From Tiliqua scincoides (lineage: Eukaryota; Chordata; Lepidosauria; Squamata; Scincidae), in the NCBI RefSeq assembly GCF_035046505.1, contig NC_089822.1, positions 109,075,307 to 109,139,306 on the forward strand: a DNA stretch of 64,000 bases, in the 5' to 3' direction. Below the pieces are notes generated by a model. The model was given only the letters and a program-made list of their open reading frames with translations. It did no database searches and was not told where the DNA came from. Shown here in pieces: positions 34,601 through 45,190 of this stretch. The position numbers and the translations under genes were made by a program. Each line of letters opens with the position of its first letter. Positions within the stretch are counted from its first letter, which is position 1.

Positions 34601-36305
34601 AGCTCCCACCTGTAGACTGAAGTGACAGAGTTCAGGCATAAGAACATAAGAAGAGAGGGGTCTTACCTTTGCTTGGGGTCTTCTCAGACTGATCTGATTG
34701 GCCATTGTGGGAAACAAGCTGTCTGACTAGTCTGTTCCCATCCAGCAGGGGTCCCTATGCTTTTATAGCATAACCTCAAATCCAAAATCCTGTCCAGTAT
34801 AATTCTGCATTTAAAAAAACTTTTAAAATGTGGTGGTAGCAACGGAAGATTTTAACTTCTCACACATGCATATGATACATTTATATTAATCCAGTGGTTC
34901 TCAAACTGTGCACTGTGGTGGAATTAAGACAGGGAGAAGATGTTTGGGGATGGGAGGAAGGTGGAATGGGGGAGGAATTAGCAGAGCAGGCCTCTGTGGT
35001 ATCCTATCCTCCCTCCTAGGCCTGAATGTCCTACATGGGGCTGCTCAGATTTGTGCCAGCAAATTAGCTGGTGCAGAGCCAAATATCCCCATTGGGCCGG
35101 CTGCAGCATTATCTACAATAAGAGGAAAAATATCCCCTTACTCCAAAGAAACCTACAGCCTGCTCCTTACCTGTGCTGGATACAGCATGGGCCAAATGGC
35201 CTAGCTGCACCAGCACAGGTTAGACTCAGGCTGCCCATCTGACAACACTGTATTTTTCTCTGAACAAAAAGAATCAGCATGCCTACTTAAGTTATTAAGA
35301 GCGCAATCCTAACAGTGCCCTAGACGGGCGCAAGTCCCTTGCAACAGCCCAGGAGGGTCACAAATGTGCGATAAAGCACTTTGTGCCTCCTCGGGAGTTG
35401 GCTGGGCCAGCACAGGGATGTGCACCGGCCCAGGGAGGCTGCATCCAGCCTCCACACCAACTTGGGGAGGGAGGGTTGCGTTGGCTGAGCTTGGCCGATG
35501 TAGGGATCTGGGGACGGCAGGGAAGAGGTGGGGAGGAGGTGAAAGGGAGGCATTCTGGGGTGGGGGGAGAATGGGCGAAGGCTGGTCCCAGGGACAGGTG
35601 GGGAGCGGGAGGCAGTGCTGGGACCTGGCTGTTATGCCAGATCCCAACCCCATTCTCTGAGCAACGCGGAGCGGCTAGAAGCCGCTTTGCTCTCCTTGGA
35701 CTTTTGCTACCTCCTAAGGTGGCGCAAGTCTGAGGAGGCCCATTGGGGCCATGGTGGCTTACTCAGGAGTAAGAGGAAGAGTTTTCCCCTTGCCTCCATC
35801 TGAGCCACTTCTGGCCCTAATCCTGCGCTGGCCAGGTCTCCTGGCCTGCCTGTTCCAGCGCAAGATAGGATTGCACTGCACATCAAGAGTGAGTTGGTGG
35901 GGAGAGATCTTTAGCCATTTTCACCACAACCCCCATTCCCGACACTAATCTTCTGTTCCTGCACACAGCTTTGTTGTGGGAGGCGACGGGTACCTCTATC
36001 AGGGCCGGGGCTGGCACTGGGTAGGTGCTCACACTAGAGGCTTCAATAGCAAAGGCTATGGCATCGGTTACATTGGGGACTACATGAAGGCTCTTCCAGA
36101 CAACTTCACCCTGGAGCTTGTGAGAGACAACTTCATGCAGTGTGCAGTGAGGGGTTCCAGGCTGCAGCATGACTACACCATCCATGGACATCGGCAGATG
36201 GTGCCCACCCTCTGCCCAGGAGATAGACTCTTCAAGGAGATAGAGACATGGAAAGGGTTCAAGAAGAGGTGCCTTACAGAGCAAGGTGTTCACCGCTGTA
36301 TCTGA
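28584..36305 (+). CDS. PGLYRP2: PGLYRP2, N-acetylmuramoyl-L-alanine amidase (four coding exons)
   Basis: Join 28584-28653, 30600-31475, 34054-34264, 35969-36305 gives 1,494 nt, 497 residues plus stop, with matching GT/AG sites and phases (1, 1, 2). Family role: a secreted enzyme that cuts the lactyl amide bond between muramic acid and L-Ala in peptidoglycan. Seen: a hydrophobic signal peptide (about residues 1-16); a PGLYRP2-specific N-terminal half (residues 24-315) with the GCWD motif near 185; and a C-terminal PGRP/amidase_2 domain (about 317-485). The zinc amidase residues are all present: His348-His349, Tyr385 in DIGY, His460 in GHRQ, Cys468 in CPGD. The PGRP disulfide pair Cys357/Cys363 is kept. 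Sequons at about Asn49, 97, 150, 285 and 431 fit a secreted glycoprotein. The protein is shorter than human PGLYRP2 (about 576), mainly in the linker before GCWD and at the C-terminus. Start at 28584 has A at -3; an in-frame ATG at 28551 has a poor context and would bury the signal peptide. Confidence 0.96.
28654..30599 (+). other. PGLYRP2 intron 1
   Basis: 1,946 bases, GT..AG. A 129-codon frame at 29814-30203 shows no known domain. No transposon recognised with confidence. Confidence 0.8.
30600..31475 (+). CDS. PGLYRP2: PGLYRP2 coding exon 2 (N-terminal region)
   Basis: The acceptor TCTTTCCAG ends at 30599, and the first two bases complete the split Asp24 codon. This exon encodes residues 25-315 without a stop and ends in G before GTACGT at 31476. 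It holds the N-terminal region unique to PGLYRP2. Similarity to the human protein is clearest at LTPDGTTVSLSPVLAGIAAG, GCWDSISAPQTFTL, FINGAMDGLILSTYL and SNFRR. The function of this region is unknown. Confidence 0.95.
32126..32152. repeat. (GGAA)n microsatellite
   Basis: About six GGAA units within the nested hAT element. Confidence 0.9.
32174..32266. mobile_element. Short palindromic MITE nested in a hAT element
   Basis: AAGGCTGCAATCCTAACC to GGTTAGGATTGTGCCC; a partial second copy follows at 32349-32400. Confidence 0.75.
32511..33019. mobile_element. Tigger/pogo-like element, innermost layer
   Basis: Flanked by TA dinucleotides (32509-32510, 33020-33021). Ends CAGGTGTGCTCC and GGGGCCCTCTTG are imperfect inverted repeats. 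Internally palindromic (AGAATGGCTAAAAAGGCCAA versus TTTTTTGGCCATTCTGAGG). Confidence 0.55.
34054..34264 (+). CDS. PGLYRP2: PGLYRP2 coding exon 3 (first half of PGRP domain)
   Basis: The acceptor CTTCCGCCAG ends at 34053 and the donor GTGAGC starts at 34265. It encodes residues 317-385, CPAIIPRC through DDIGY, including the zinc-binding His pair (VYIHHTF), Cys357 and Cys363, and Tyr385. The CAANMRSMQRFHQD stretch is nearly identical to the human one. Confidence 0.96.
34265..35968 (+). other. PGLYRP2 intron 3
   Basis: 1,704 bases, GT..AG. Holds a CR1 tail trace (ATAAGAACATAAGAAG at 34638), a hAT-like end CAGTGGTTCTCAAACTGTG at 34892, and GC-rich MITE sequence from about 34980 to 35883. Confidence 0.8.
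35300..35883. mobile_element. Long GC-rich palindromic MITE
   Basis: Left end GAGCGCAATCCTAACAGTGC, right end CCAGCGCAAGATAGGATTGC. Internal blocks GACTTTTGCTACCTCCTAAG and AGTAAGAGGAAGAGTTTTCC recur in the copies at 21529, 40591 and 41612. Ends about 85 bases before PGLYRP2 exon 4. Confidence 0.65.
35969..36305 (+). CDS. PGLYRP2: PGLYRP2 coding exon 4 (end of amidase domain and stop)
   Basis: The acceptor CTGCACACAG ends at 35968, and the first base completes Ser386. It encodes FVVGGDGYLYQGRGWHWVGAH, then His460 (GHRQ) and Cys468 (CPGD), and ends at TGA 36303-36305. The C-terminal tail after the domain is short (about 12 residues) compared with the long basic tail of human PGLYRP2. Confidence 0.95.
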
Positions 36306-36462
36306 TCCAAAGCATGGAACTGCCTTATACAGGACAGAAGCCTTCGTCATCATTCCTGAAAAATGGCAGAAACAGAATGTCATTGGGGCCCTCATCAAAA
36401 ACCAGAGGCCAGCTGTCAAAATGTGCCATGAACTCACATCCACATCCCATTTCCTCCACTAA

Positions 36463-36468
36463 AATAAA
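36463..36468 (+). promoter_or_regulatory. Polyadenylation signal of PGLYRP2
   Basis: An AATAAA hexamer lies 158 bases after the PGLYRP2 stop codon. It is the first canonical signal downstream, so the 3' UTR is likely about 180 bases. Confidence 0.6.
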
Positions 36469-38211
36469 TCATGAAACTCATGCAGATGTGTACTTTGACT
36501 TACAAATATGAGAGGGAGGCAACATGCAAATACACTGGATACGGTGTATGTGACTATGGTGGTGGTGGGGTATTAGTGCGGAGACCTGAGGCGGGAGGGA
36601 ACAAAGAAAGACAGCAAAAGGTGCAAACTGCATTAGCCTCTCTGGCCAAGAGTTGCACAATCTGGTCTTCATTTTATGCAGCAGACCATACCTGTGCTAC
36701 AGTAGTTGTAAAGGGCACTGAAATACACAAACTGCCTTTTTCCCTTAAAAAAAACAACTCACCCAAACAAAAGAAAGCAGGTTTGATCCATTTCACGGTT
36801 CTGTGGGGATCTATATTACTGCAAGGTGTTGGTTTTCTGTGAGGCCTTGTGGGGTGGCAATACCCGTTCTGGAATACTGTGGATGCTGCCCCTTATGTGG
36901 GACTTCAGGGTGTCTAATCTGTTTTGTTGGGACTCAGCACCAACGTGAGCCCAACCCAGGGTTGCCAGTTTGATTTCCGTAATGCTGGACTGTGGGCTCA
37001 CCACAGAAAAGCCTGGGTGAAAGCAGTCCTTACAGCTACCTCTGCAACTTGGCTGAACAGAGCTGGTGAAAGGAGACTGTGAGACAGGCACACACATGGA
37101 CCCTACAATCCCACAGGCAGTAGCGTGAGAAACTGTGCACTGCGCCTGCTCTTAGCAACCTGGTTCACTAATGCACATGTTCAAGCCTGGTATTCAGTGA
37201 AAGTGATGCTAACTCCAAAAACATGTTTTAGAACTCAGAACATTCTGAGAACTGGCTCAGAGGTCAGAAAACCAGCCAGGCTGGTTTTTCTTTCTGATCA
37301 GTTGGCATCTCTAGCTCTACCAGCAACGTAGAAGGGCGTAGGAACACGCAATGCAGGGCTTCCTTGGAGTCCCCCAGAGACAATGTTGTACTTATCAGTC
37401 ACCATTCTTCCAAAAATAAACTTGCAGCCATGCCAATCAGTAAGGCAGCAATTTTCAAACATTTTCATCTCATGGGTCACGGCTGTAGCAAGCCACAAAA
37501 ATCCCCCCAAGTCCATGTTCTCGTACTTGTTCTGCAGTGGTACTGCAACTGTGAAGTCCTGGATTTCTCCATTGTTTCCCATGTGCTGCTGTCACTGACT
37601 TTTACCACCCTAACAAGAGTGCAGACACAGGAATTGCCAGTCTAGGACTGTCTGATCAGCAGCCGGTGCTAGACTTGAAAGCAGAGTTCTGCCCTTGCTG
37701 GAGGAAATAACAACGAGCTGTGTCTTTTTGTCGGCAACGAGGCACTGTTAGAGGAAACTGTGGCACAGCTATTTTGAGAAACCGCAAAAATTTAGGTAAA
37801 TCATGCAGTGTCTTCAATGGAAATATAAAACCGCCCTGACAAATGTTAAGACGTTGCCCAGCGCACGTCTTGATGCAGCGCTAAGGCCAATTAGCCATAT
37901 GAAGAGTGCTCTGGGACTCCACGCAGGCCTTGTCCTGTCAAATGCAATCCCTGCTTTTCTCAAGTAGGATGAGGTTCATGGAGGGTGGAGGGTGACTGGA
38001 TCTGAGCTTGCCACCCAACTTCTGTGGCTTCCAGTAAAAGTCTAAGATTTGGCTCACTGCTGCTGCCATCAGCAGTTTCTGAGAAACAGATCAGGTATCC
38101 AGGCTGACACAGTGCTCTGTGCTGGGAAAGCTGTTTGCTGCTTGGCAATGCTTAATCTGAGTTGTGGCCTGTTAGACCTGATGCCAGGAGTATCAGGGTT
38201 AAGCAAGAGTA
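36469..38211. other. No recognised gene; weak hAT trace
   Basis: 37450-37500 (GGCAGCAATTTTCAAACATT) resembles a hAT start without a clear partner. No exon recognised. Confidence 0.35.
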
Positions 38212-38311
38212 ACAGAGTGCATTGGAACATGCCTAGGGAGGTGATGGATTCTCCCTTACTGGAGATGTTCAAGCAGAGGCTTGACAGGCACTTGCTAGAG
38301 ATGACCTAGGA

Positions 38312-38593
38312 CAGCGTTTCTCAATGTTTGTTCCCCACTTTGAATGGTCCACCTATTGGAAGTAGTAGTACCATTGGATGTCATCACCAGTTACTTCCAG
38401 ATTGGGAGACCAGATGCAACAAACACCAGTAAGAGGCTTAGGGCAGATGGGAGGACTTTTTAGAGCTCTGCCCACTGAGCAGAGTGTCCTACCACTGCTT
38501 GCCACATTGTGTTACTGGTCTCACTGCCAGACAGCAGGGGCCTAGGGTCCTGTGTGTATCACCGGTATGAGTACCATTGGTTGAGAAATGCTG
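38312..38593. mobile_element. hAT-like MITE inserted in CR1
   Basis: CAGCGTTTCTCAATGTTTGT to GGTTGAGAAATGCTG, 282 bases; flanking 8-mers match only in part. Confidence 0.65.
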
Positions 38594-38636
38594 GCCAAAG
38601 AGGATTTCTTGCTACAGGCAGAGTGTTGGACTAGAT

Positions 38637-39103
38637 CAGGGGTGTCCAAAGTTTTTGGCAAGAGGGCCACATCGTCTCTCTGACACTGTGTCAGGGGCCG
38701 GGGAAAAAAAAAAGAATTAATTTACATTTAAAATGTGAATAAATTTACATAAGTTTACATAAATGAATATATTAAAGATGAACTTATATGAATGAATGAA
38801 GGTCTTGCAATAGCTCAAGGCCTATAAAAGGCCTTGCACAAAGCAAGGCAGGCCCTTCCTTTGCTGCCACTACTGCATCACAGACGTGAAACAACAAGCA
38901 TTGGAGGGAGCCCTCATCCCACAGCTCATGCAAGAGGTCAAACAATCGTCCTCACGCTGAGAGCAGTTGCGTCGGGCCAATGTGGGCTCCAACAAATCTC
39001 CAGAGGGCCAGAGGCTCATTGGAGACTGGGGACTCCCTGAGGGCCGCATTGAGAGGCCTCGAGGGCCACAAGTGGCCCAAGGGCCAGGGTTTGGGCACCC
39101 CTG
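38637..39103. mobile_element. hAT-like MITE (CAGGGGTGTCCAAA family) inserted in CR1
   Basis: CAGGGGTGTCCAAAGTTTTT to TTTGGGCACCCCTG; perfect GACTAGAT duplications at 38629-38636 and 39104-39111. Body nearly identical to 3891-4296 (CTATAAAAGGCCTTGCACAA), plus a segment missing there. Confidence 0.9.
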
Positions 39104-39146
39104 GACTAGATGACCTTGGGGTCACCTTCCAATTCTATGATTTTGT

Positions 39147-40062
39147 GTAAAGAAAGCCTTTCCCTTATTGAAGAGTTATGACACACAGGACTCCTATCTT
39201 CAACATAAGGAAGAGGGCTTCTTTGCCAGAAGGTGTCATTGGAGGCAGGTTTGAGCTTCAGCACCTTTCTCAATACCTCTGAGCGTGAAGAGGGCTTTGA
39301 AATACAACTCTTCTACATAACACTTTTGAGAGTTAACCTGAAGTAAATTTGGGCAGATCTTCAGAGGCCTACATTATGAGTATACACAGGGCCCACCCAT
39401 CCATGAGACCAACTGAAGTGGTTGTCTCAGGCAGCTGATTTATGGGAGGCACCCATCTTTGCCCACCCACATGCCTCCATCACTCCTCCTTATTCTTTCA
39501 CTCCCTGGACTGAAAAAAGTGGGAGAAGCAGAAGCCGTCACATCATCAGGTAAGGAAGGCAGCATTTGGCATGCCACCTCAGTTGGTCAAGGAGGTCTTC
39601 GGCTGGCCCTGTAACTCTGAATGTAACTCTTATGCGATAGCCCTCTCTTATGAAGCTTCCTTCATTAGTTGCTGTCAGCCCCGAAGGTTGGGGTGCAACC
39701 TGAGAGCACATCTAGCATTGATTATGAATCTGCATAAATACTCTGATTCCATCTTGAAATTCTTAGAAAATGCAGACCTTTGAGGTCCATTTCACACAGC
39801 CCACTATTTTTGCTTATCTTAACATTCAACCTGGTGGAGAACTGGAAGCTTAAGATGTTGTCTGTTTGGTTGGTCCTAATAAAGGTAGTGCCAGAATGTC
39901 AGCTTTGGGATTTTTTTTTCCTTATGGACCAATATAGCTCCTATCAATTGTACTATAATGTTCTCATATGCAGACTCAGTGCTGTCAATGGAGGGAAAGC
40001 TCCCATAGGATGATGGGGCTGGTTTTTGTTCTTGCTAACTTTGGGGAAACAGTAAAGCATGC
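39147..40062. other. No recognised gene or repeat
   Basis: Nothing supportable seen; frames are short. Confidence 0.4.
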
Positions 40063-40070
40063 AATTAAAG

Positions 40071-40531
40071 CACTAGTTTCCAACCTGTGGTTCGTGGACC
40101 GCAGGTGGTCCATGAGATCTTCAGAAGTGGTCCGCAAGACTCTCAGAAAAAACAAGATCACCTTTGAACACTTCCAGCATCTCACTGAGTAAGCATTCCC
40201 CATGGACCAACAGAGAGGACTGAAGTGTTGGCTGTGGCTGTGGGCAGTCCGTTCTCCACCCTCTCTGATAGTCCTTGCAGTGCTTGCTTGGAAGATGCTC
40301 TCCCACGGCCCATCAGAAAGGGCAGAAAACAGAGCACCTGCAGCCTCAGCCAGCAACAAAATCTTCTCTATAAATAATAAATCTAATACATCTCTAATGA
40401 GTCTTCTTGAATGATTACAAATTTAATTGTATTTTTTGGGGGTCCAAAGGTGTGGAAGGTTGCATGTAGTCCATGACGATTTCAATTTTTGCTTCAGTGG
40501 TCCACAGACCACTAAAGGTTGGGAACCATTG
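40071..40531. mobile_element. hAT-like MITE
   Basis: CACTAGTTTCCAACCTGTGG to AAAGGTTGGGAACCATTG. AATTAAAG (40063-40070) and GATTAAAG (40532-40539) match at seven of eight. Same family as 9624 and 50897. Confidence 0.8.
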
Positions 40532-40590
40532 GATTAAAGCAATATCTCCTCTTAGCCATGCTGGCATTCCTCGGGGGGGGGGGGACACTT

Positions 40591-41068
40591 AGGGCGCAAT
40601 CCTACCCTGTGCTGGAGCAGGCAAGCCAAGAGGCTTCCACTGTATCCAGCGCAGGATAGGAGCCCAAGGCGGCTCAGCTGGAGGCAAAGGGAAACTTTTC
40701 CCCTTACCCCTGGGTAAGGCACCCTTGTCCCTATGGGTCTTCTTGGACTTGCGCCACCTCAGGAGGCTTCAAACTGCTCTGATCTCCCCGGGAACGGGGG
40801 TTGGGATCCTTGACTCCATCCTTGAATCCATAACTGCTGGATTCCAGCCCTGCCTCCCTTTCCCCACCCACCCCCGGGGCCACCTGCTTCCCCCCGCCCA
40901 GGAACACCTCCCTCCAACCTCCCTCCCACCCACCCCAGAGCCTCGCGTCGGCCCAGCAAGGGCTGGCGTGTGTCGGCATACCTCCATGTGCTGATGCGGC
41001 TTACTCCTGAGGAGGTGCAAATGTGCTTTACAGTTTGTGACCCTCATTTTCAGGACTGCGCCCCAAGT
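40591..41068. mobile_element. Long GC-rich palindromic MITE
   Basis: Starts AGGGCGCAATCCTACCCTG. The body has GGGAAACTTTTCCCCTTACC, GACTTGCGCCACCTCAGGAG and GAGGTGCAAATGTGCTTTA; it ends GGACTGCGCCCCAAG. Confidence 0.7.
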
Positions 41069-41106
41069 TTTTCAGGTGGCTGAAAAAATTAGCATTTTGT
41101 TCCCCT

Positions 41107-41585
41107 CCCGGAACACCAGTGTTTAGCCATGAAGATCCCTGGGTGACCTTGAGCCAGTCACTATCTCTCAGCCTCACCTACCTCACAGGGTTGTTGTGAG
41201 GACAAAAGGAGGGGTGGAATCATGTACACCACCCTGAGCTCCTTGGAGGAAGGGTTATTATGCATGTAAGTTATGCAGGATCGAAATCATCCTGCCAATC
41301 CTAACTGATTGGCCCAGACTTCTGGCTGGCCAATTGGGTGATGGATCGAAATTCGATTGGCCCCCTAGTTAATGTTTCAACTGCACCAATCATGGGGAGT
41401 CTGGGCGGAGCTAAAGGATATAAAAGCCAGGGGTGTTTGCCTTGGGTCAGATTCACTGCCAGGTTCTGTTCTGAAGATGAAATAAACATATTGAGCTGTT
41501 ATTTCTATGCCTTCTTTATTCACACGGACCCACGACATAACGGTTATATAAAAATGTGAAAAATAAATAAATAAAACAATATATT
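41107..41585 (+). mobile_element. MIR-like CORE-SINE, split by a solo LTR
   Basis: CCCTGGGTGACCTTGAGCCA, CTCACAGGGTTGTTGTGAGG and CACCACCCTGAGCTCCTTGG match the MIR-like core shared with 46690 and 60083. The tail ATAAAAATGTGAAAAATAAA resumes at 41548. Confidence 0.8.
41259..41541 (+). mobile_element. Solo LTR of an endogenous retrovirus-like element (fossil)
   Basis: 283 bases flanked by GGTTAT (41253-41258 and 41542-41547) and inserted in a SINE. LTR-like parts in order: CCAAT at 41330, TATAAAAG at 41419, AATAAA at 41481. No internal region, so it is a solo LTR relic. Family not assigned. Younger than the host SINE; age not otherwise measurable here. Confidence 0.65.
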
Positions 41586-41611
41586 GGAAGCCGAGGCTTC
41601 CGTTATATTGC

Positions 41612-42170
41612 TGTGCAGAGCAATCTTATCTTGTGCTGGAACAAACAGGACAGGAGGACTGTACTGTATCTTGCGCAAGATTGGGGTCAGAATCAGCTCA
41701 GCCAGAGGCAAGGGGAAACTCTTCCCCTTACCCCCAGGTAAGCCACCATGGCCCCAATGGATCTCCTTGGACCAGGAGGTGACGCACGTCAGTGGAGAAC
41801 AGAGCAGCTTGGAGCTACTCTGCGCTGCTCGAGGAACAGGGTTGGGATCCGGCATAACGGCTGGGTCCCAGCTCCACATCCCACTCCCTGCCCGCCTGCC
41901 CCCTGGAATGCCCTTTGCCCACCCTCCCCCTGCCCCTGAACACCTCCCTCTTGCCTCCACCCCACCCTCCCCAGACCCCTGGGTCGGCCGAGCTCAGTCA
42001 GCGCAGCCTTCCCTTACCAGCTGGCGTGGAGGCCGGATGCAGCCTCGTTCCTGCTCTGGCTCAGCCGACACAAGGAGGCACAAACGTTCTTTATGGCACA
42101 TTTGTGACCCTCCTGGACCAGCGAAAGGGACTTGCCCCAGCCTAACACAAGGTTAGGATTGCGCCCTTAA
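41612..42170. mobile_element. Long GC-rich palindromic MITE
   Basis: Left GCAGAGCAATCTTATCTTGT, right AAGGTTAGGATTGCGCCCT. Body CTCTTCCCCTTACCCCCAGG and CTTTATGGCACATTTGTGAC as in the copies at 21529 and 40591. Confidence 0.7.
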
Positions 42171-45100
42171 TTGCATGGTTTGCAAAGCCTCCAAAGTTAG
42201 CAAAACCGTTTTTTTTTTTTAAGTATCTTATCATGGGTACTTGTATGTTTATCTGCTTGGGGCAAATAGCTTCAGAGGGGAACAATTCAGGCCAAGAAAA
42301 CAGCATGGGGGGAAGGTGGAAAATAAAAACCAAAACCACAGCCCTTGGCCAAGTTAGGGTCCCTGCAACCTCTTTCGATCTGGAAAAATGATAGATCAGA
42401 TCATGGATATCCTGCCAGTATGCCCAGTTCTGCCCTCAGTCTAACCTCAAACGTCTTACTTGCCCACTTATCAAAGCAGAGCTGGTGCCAGGCTGCTGGA
42501 TGCCCTCGGACAAAGTTCTGAACTGGGACGCCCAAGCAGGTGAGTGACAGCAGCAGGCTGTGGCTCTTCTCAAATTTGTCCACCGGTGAATGTGGGAGGA
42601 GTCTGCACTGACTGACCAGGCCAAGGTGGGTTCACAGGGGATTGGCTCACTAAGGTCGGCCTTCTTGCGAGTATAAATCCTTGGCCAGTCCCTAGCCTGA
42701 CTGACCTCCAACATTGCCCCAGCACCTAAAAATTCCATTTATTCTCTTCCCAATGCCACAAGCAGGTTGCAGTTGCCCCAGCAAAGTCTCTCTTCTTTGG
42801 TCAATGCTTAGAAATGGGCTTGCAGCTGCTTAAGATCAATGTAGCTGTTGGTGCAGCAAGCAAGATGCAAAACAGAAGGTATCCCTAGGACCTGGAAACG
42901 GCAAGGGCTAGCACAGATAACCTCAACAAGATCCTCCTGACTGAACAGGGCCATGATGTGGACGGGGGTGAAGTGTGCCGCCTGCTTTTTGGTGGCAGAA
43001 TGGCTCACCTTGCTACTAGTTCCAGCAACCTGAGCCTATTATTTTAAGAACTGAAGAACAACTACACCTGCCAGGCCAGGCAGACAGAGCGAGGCTTCAG
43101 CCACCCACACGGCAAGAAGGCAGTTTTGGTGTTACTCAGGCAGGGTGAGGTGAGGAGATTACCATCTCGCTGCAGATCACATGGGGACTTGCAAAGTGCA
43201 GGGCAAGCAAGAGAGGAAATCAGTCAGACAGAGAGGTAGTGAAGACAGCACAGACTGAGACACAGCAGGAAGCCAAGGTAACCCACGAATGGCTCTGTAC
43301 CACTGCAGTGGGGAAGGGACTGGTGGTTGGGGTCTTTGGGGCTGGGGGAGTTAAGGCATACTCAGAAGGGAGGGATGGAGCAGGGGGAGTTCCTATGTAC
43401 CCCCTGGGGGCAGTAGCGCCAGCTGATGTGCTGGAGTATGGGGCAGGGAGGCATGGGGGGGTGAGCTGGGAAAAGGGGGGGATGAGCTAGGAGAAAGAAT
43501 TCCAAGGCCTTGAGGGAAGGGGGACACAAGGGAAGAAAGGCCTTCAATGTGAGCCAGTCTCTTATAGTTCCCTGCTTTGTGATCGCCAAGAGACACCATC
43601 CCAGTGCTCCTTGAGGGCCACATCATCTGTCCTGAGAAGGAACCGCAGCCATGTTAGATTTTGTACCAGTGATGACAAGGAGGCCCCTGGCAGGTTCTCT
43701 GGGCAGGGTTGCACTGGTAGAAGCCAAGGATTTGCAGTACCCTGAGTACTCTGCAGGGGGAGTACTTTTACACTGAGGATGAGCAACCCCCACCTCCAGG
43801 ATTAAGGGCACATCCACTTATGAGCAACAACATATACTTTGGTGCTGAAGTTTCAGGGGGCCACTGAAAGTGCAGAAACCATGTCTAGGGTGAGCGTTCC
43901 ACCACACTGCTGCGTCTGTCACAGTGCTATGCGCTGTTCTCACTAACCAGCTGGGGATTTCCTTGATGTGCCTTGGAACACAGGCTCAAACCAGCACAGC
44001 ACAGCACAGCACAATAGCCATTCTAAACCAAATCCTGAATAAAGTTGCCCAAAAAACATTTCACTTAGCAGATGTGACTCAGCCAGTGCTATCCTTCCAT
44101 TGTCTGAAGATCCTGTGCCAGAGACACACCCAAAGTGCTTCCCCCATACCTGGGTGCCACACACATTTTCACTCTCTTCTGTGCCTGGTTTCTCTGCAAT
44201 TGTATACTTCTTGCAAACCTAGGGAGGAAGTGGGGTTAGCTGCCTAACAGGAAACAATCTCCACAGCAAAAAGGCAGGCAAGACATGAAATGTGGGTACC
44301 CGAAACCTCCTCCTCCCCCTTCGACTTCCCCTTCCCCTCCTTGGTACACCGAGCACTCCAAGATCCCATCTCAGATCTGAGCACCAAGCCAGCAGGTTGG
44401 GCAGCATGTGCTCAGTGTGCAAGAGATGCAGTAAGACAGGTTATTTGGGGCAGGGCAAAGCTCGCTTCTCAAGAGGCAAGCCTCACTATGCTCCACCCAG
44501 GGCTCTTTGGAGCGAGGCCACAGTCTGCAGGTTTCAGAGGAACACTGGGATTCTCCTCTTGATGATCTTGAGGCAAGGGGACTCCCAATGATACTTCACT
44601 CCCACTCCGCTCTGCAAGCTTGGAAGAGCTTAGCCTGTAACTTGCAATAAGCAGCTCTGCAGTGCAAGCTCTTTCATCACAGGAAGTGCTTGGGTATGTG
44701 CATGACAGTGCGAGATGCAGTAAAGGCTGCCAATCTCTTTCCTGTTGCAGCTTTCAAAGGCGCAAGAGCTTTGCTAGAACAAAATTGGCCACCTAGATGC
44801 ACAGACAGAAAACCCCATGCACGTTGAATGGACTGGGAGAGGATGTGGCTGTGTGCCATCCATCCAACACCTGCCTGCCACTATTCAGGGCCATAACTAG
44901 GCAGAACACTTTCTGGGGACCTTAGGTGGAAGCAGGAAGACTGCATCTTGTCATTTCCCTGAGAAGGCAAGTATCGCTTTGTTTCCTTACTGCTCAGGGC
45001 AGGAATTCTAGAGACTTCACTGCCAGCCAAGGTAGTCACAGTATTAGAAGAAATGACAGCAACAGCCAGAGGGTGAAAAATCTGTAGTCGCTTCTGTCTT

Positions 45101-45190
45101 CTAGTGTCCTCAACAGTCACGTGATGGGATGTAGGGCTCTGGTATTGTTGCTTTTCTGCAATCCTCCCTCTTAACTCTCTTGCTTGGCAG
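42171..45190 (+). other. RASAL3 upstream region
   Basis: 3 kb with no recognised repeat or coding exon. 42640-42690 has GATTGGCTCAC and GAGTATAAATCC, a CCAAT/TATA-like arrangement that could be a RASAL3 promoter or an old LTR; undecided. A CACAG pentamer run lies at 43993-44012. Frames at 44219-44591 match nothing known. Confidence 0.35.

Larger units (their letters stand above)
38212..39146 (+). mobile_element. CR1-group LINE 3' end split by two hAT MITEs
   Basis: Three pieces (38212-38311, 38594-38636, 39104-39146) read in order as a CR1 3' end: GAGGTGATGGATTCTCCCTT, AGCAGAGGCTTGACAGGCAC, TTGGACTAGATGACCTTGGG, CCAATTCTATGATTTTG. Two hAT MITEs interrupt it. Confidence 0.75.

Noticed and set aside
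42580-42760. Second solo LTR
   Set aside because: CCAAT- and TATA-like motifs are present but I find no flanking duplication or end repeats, so it is left as an undecided promoter-like stretch.
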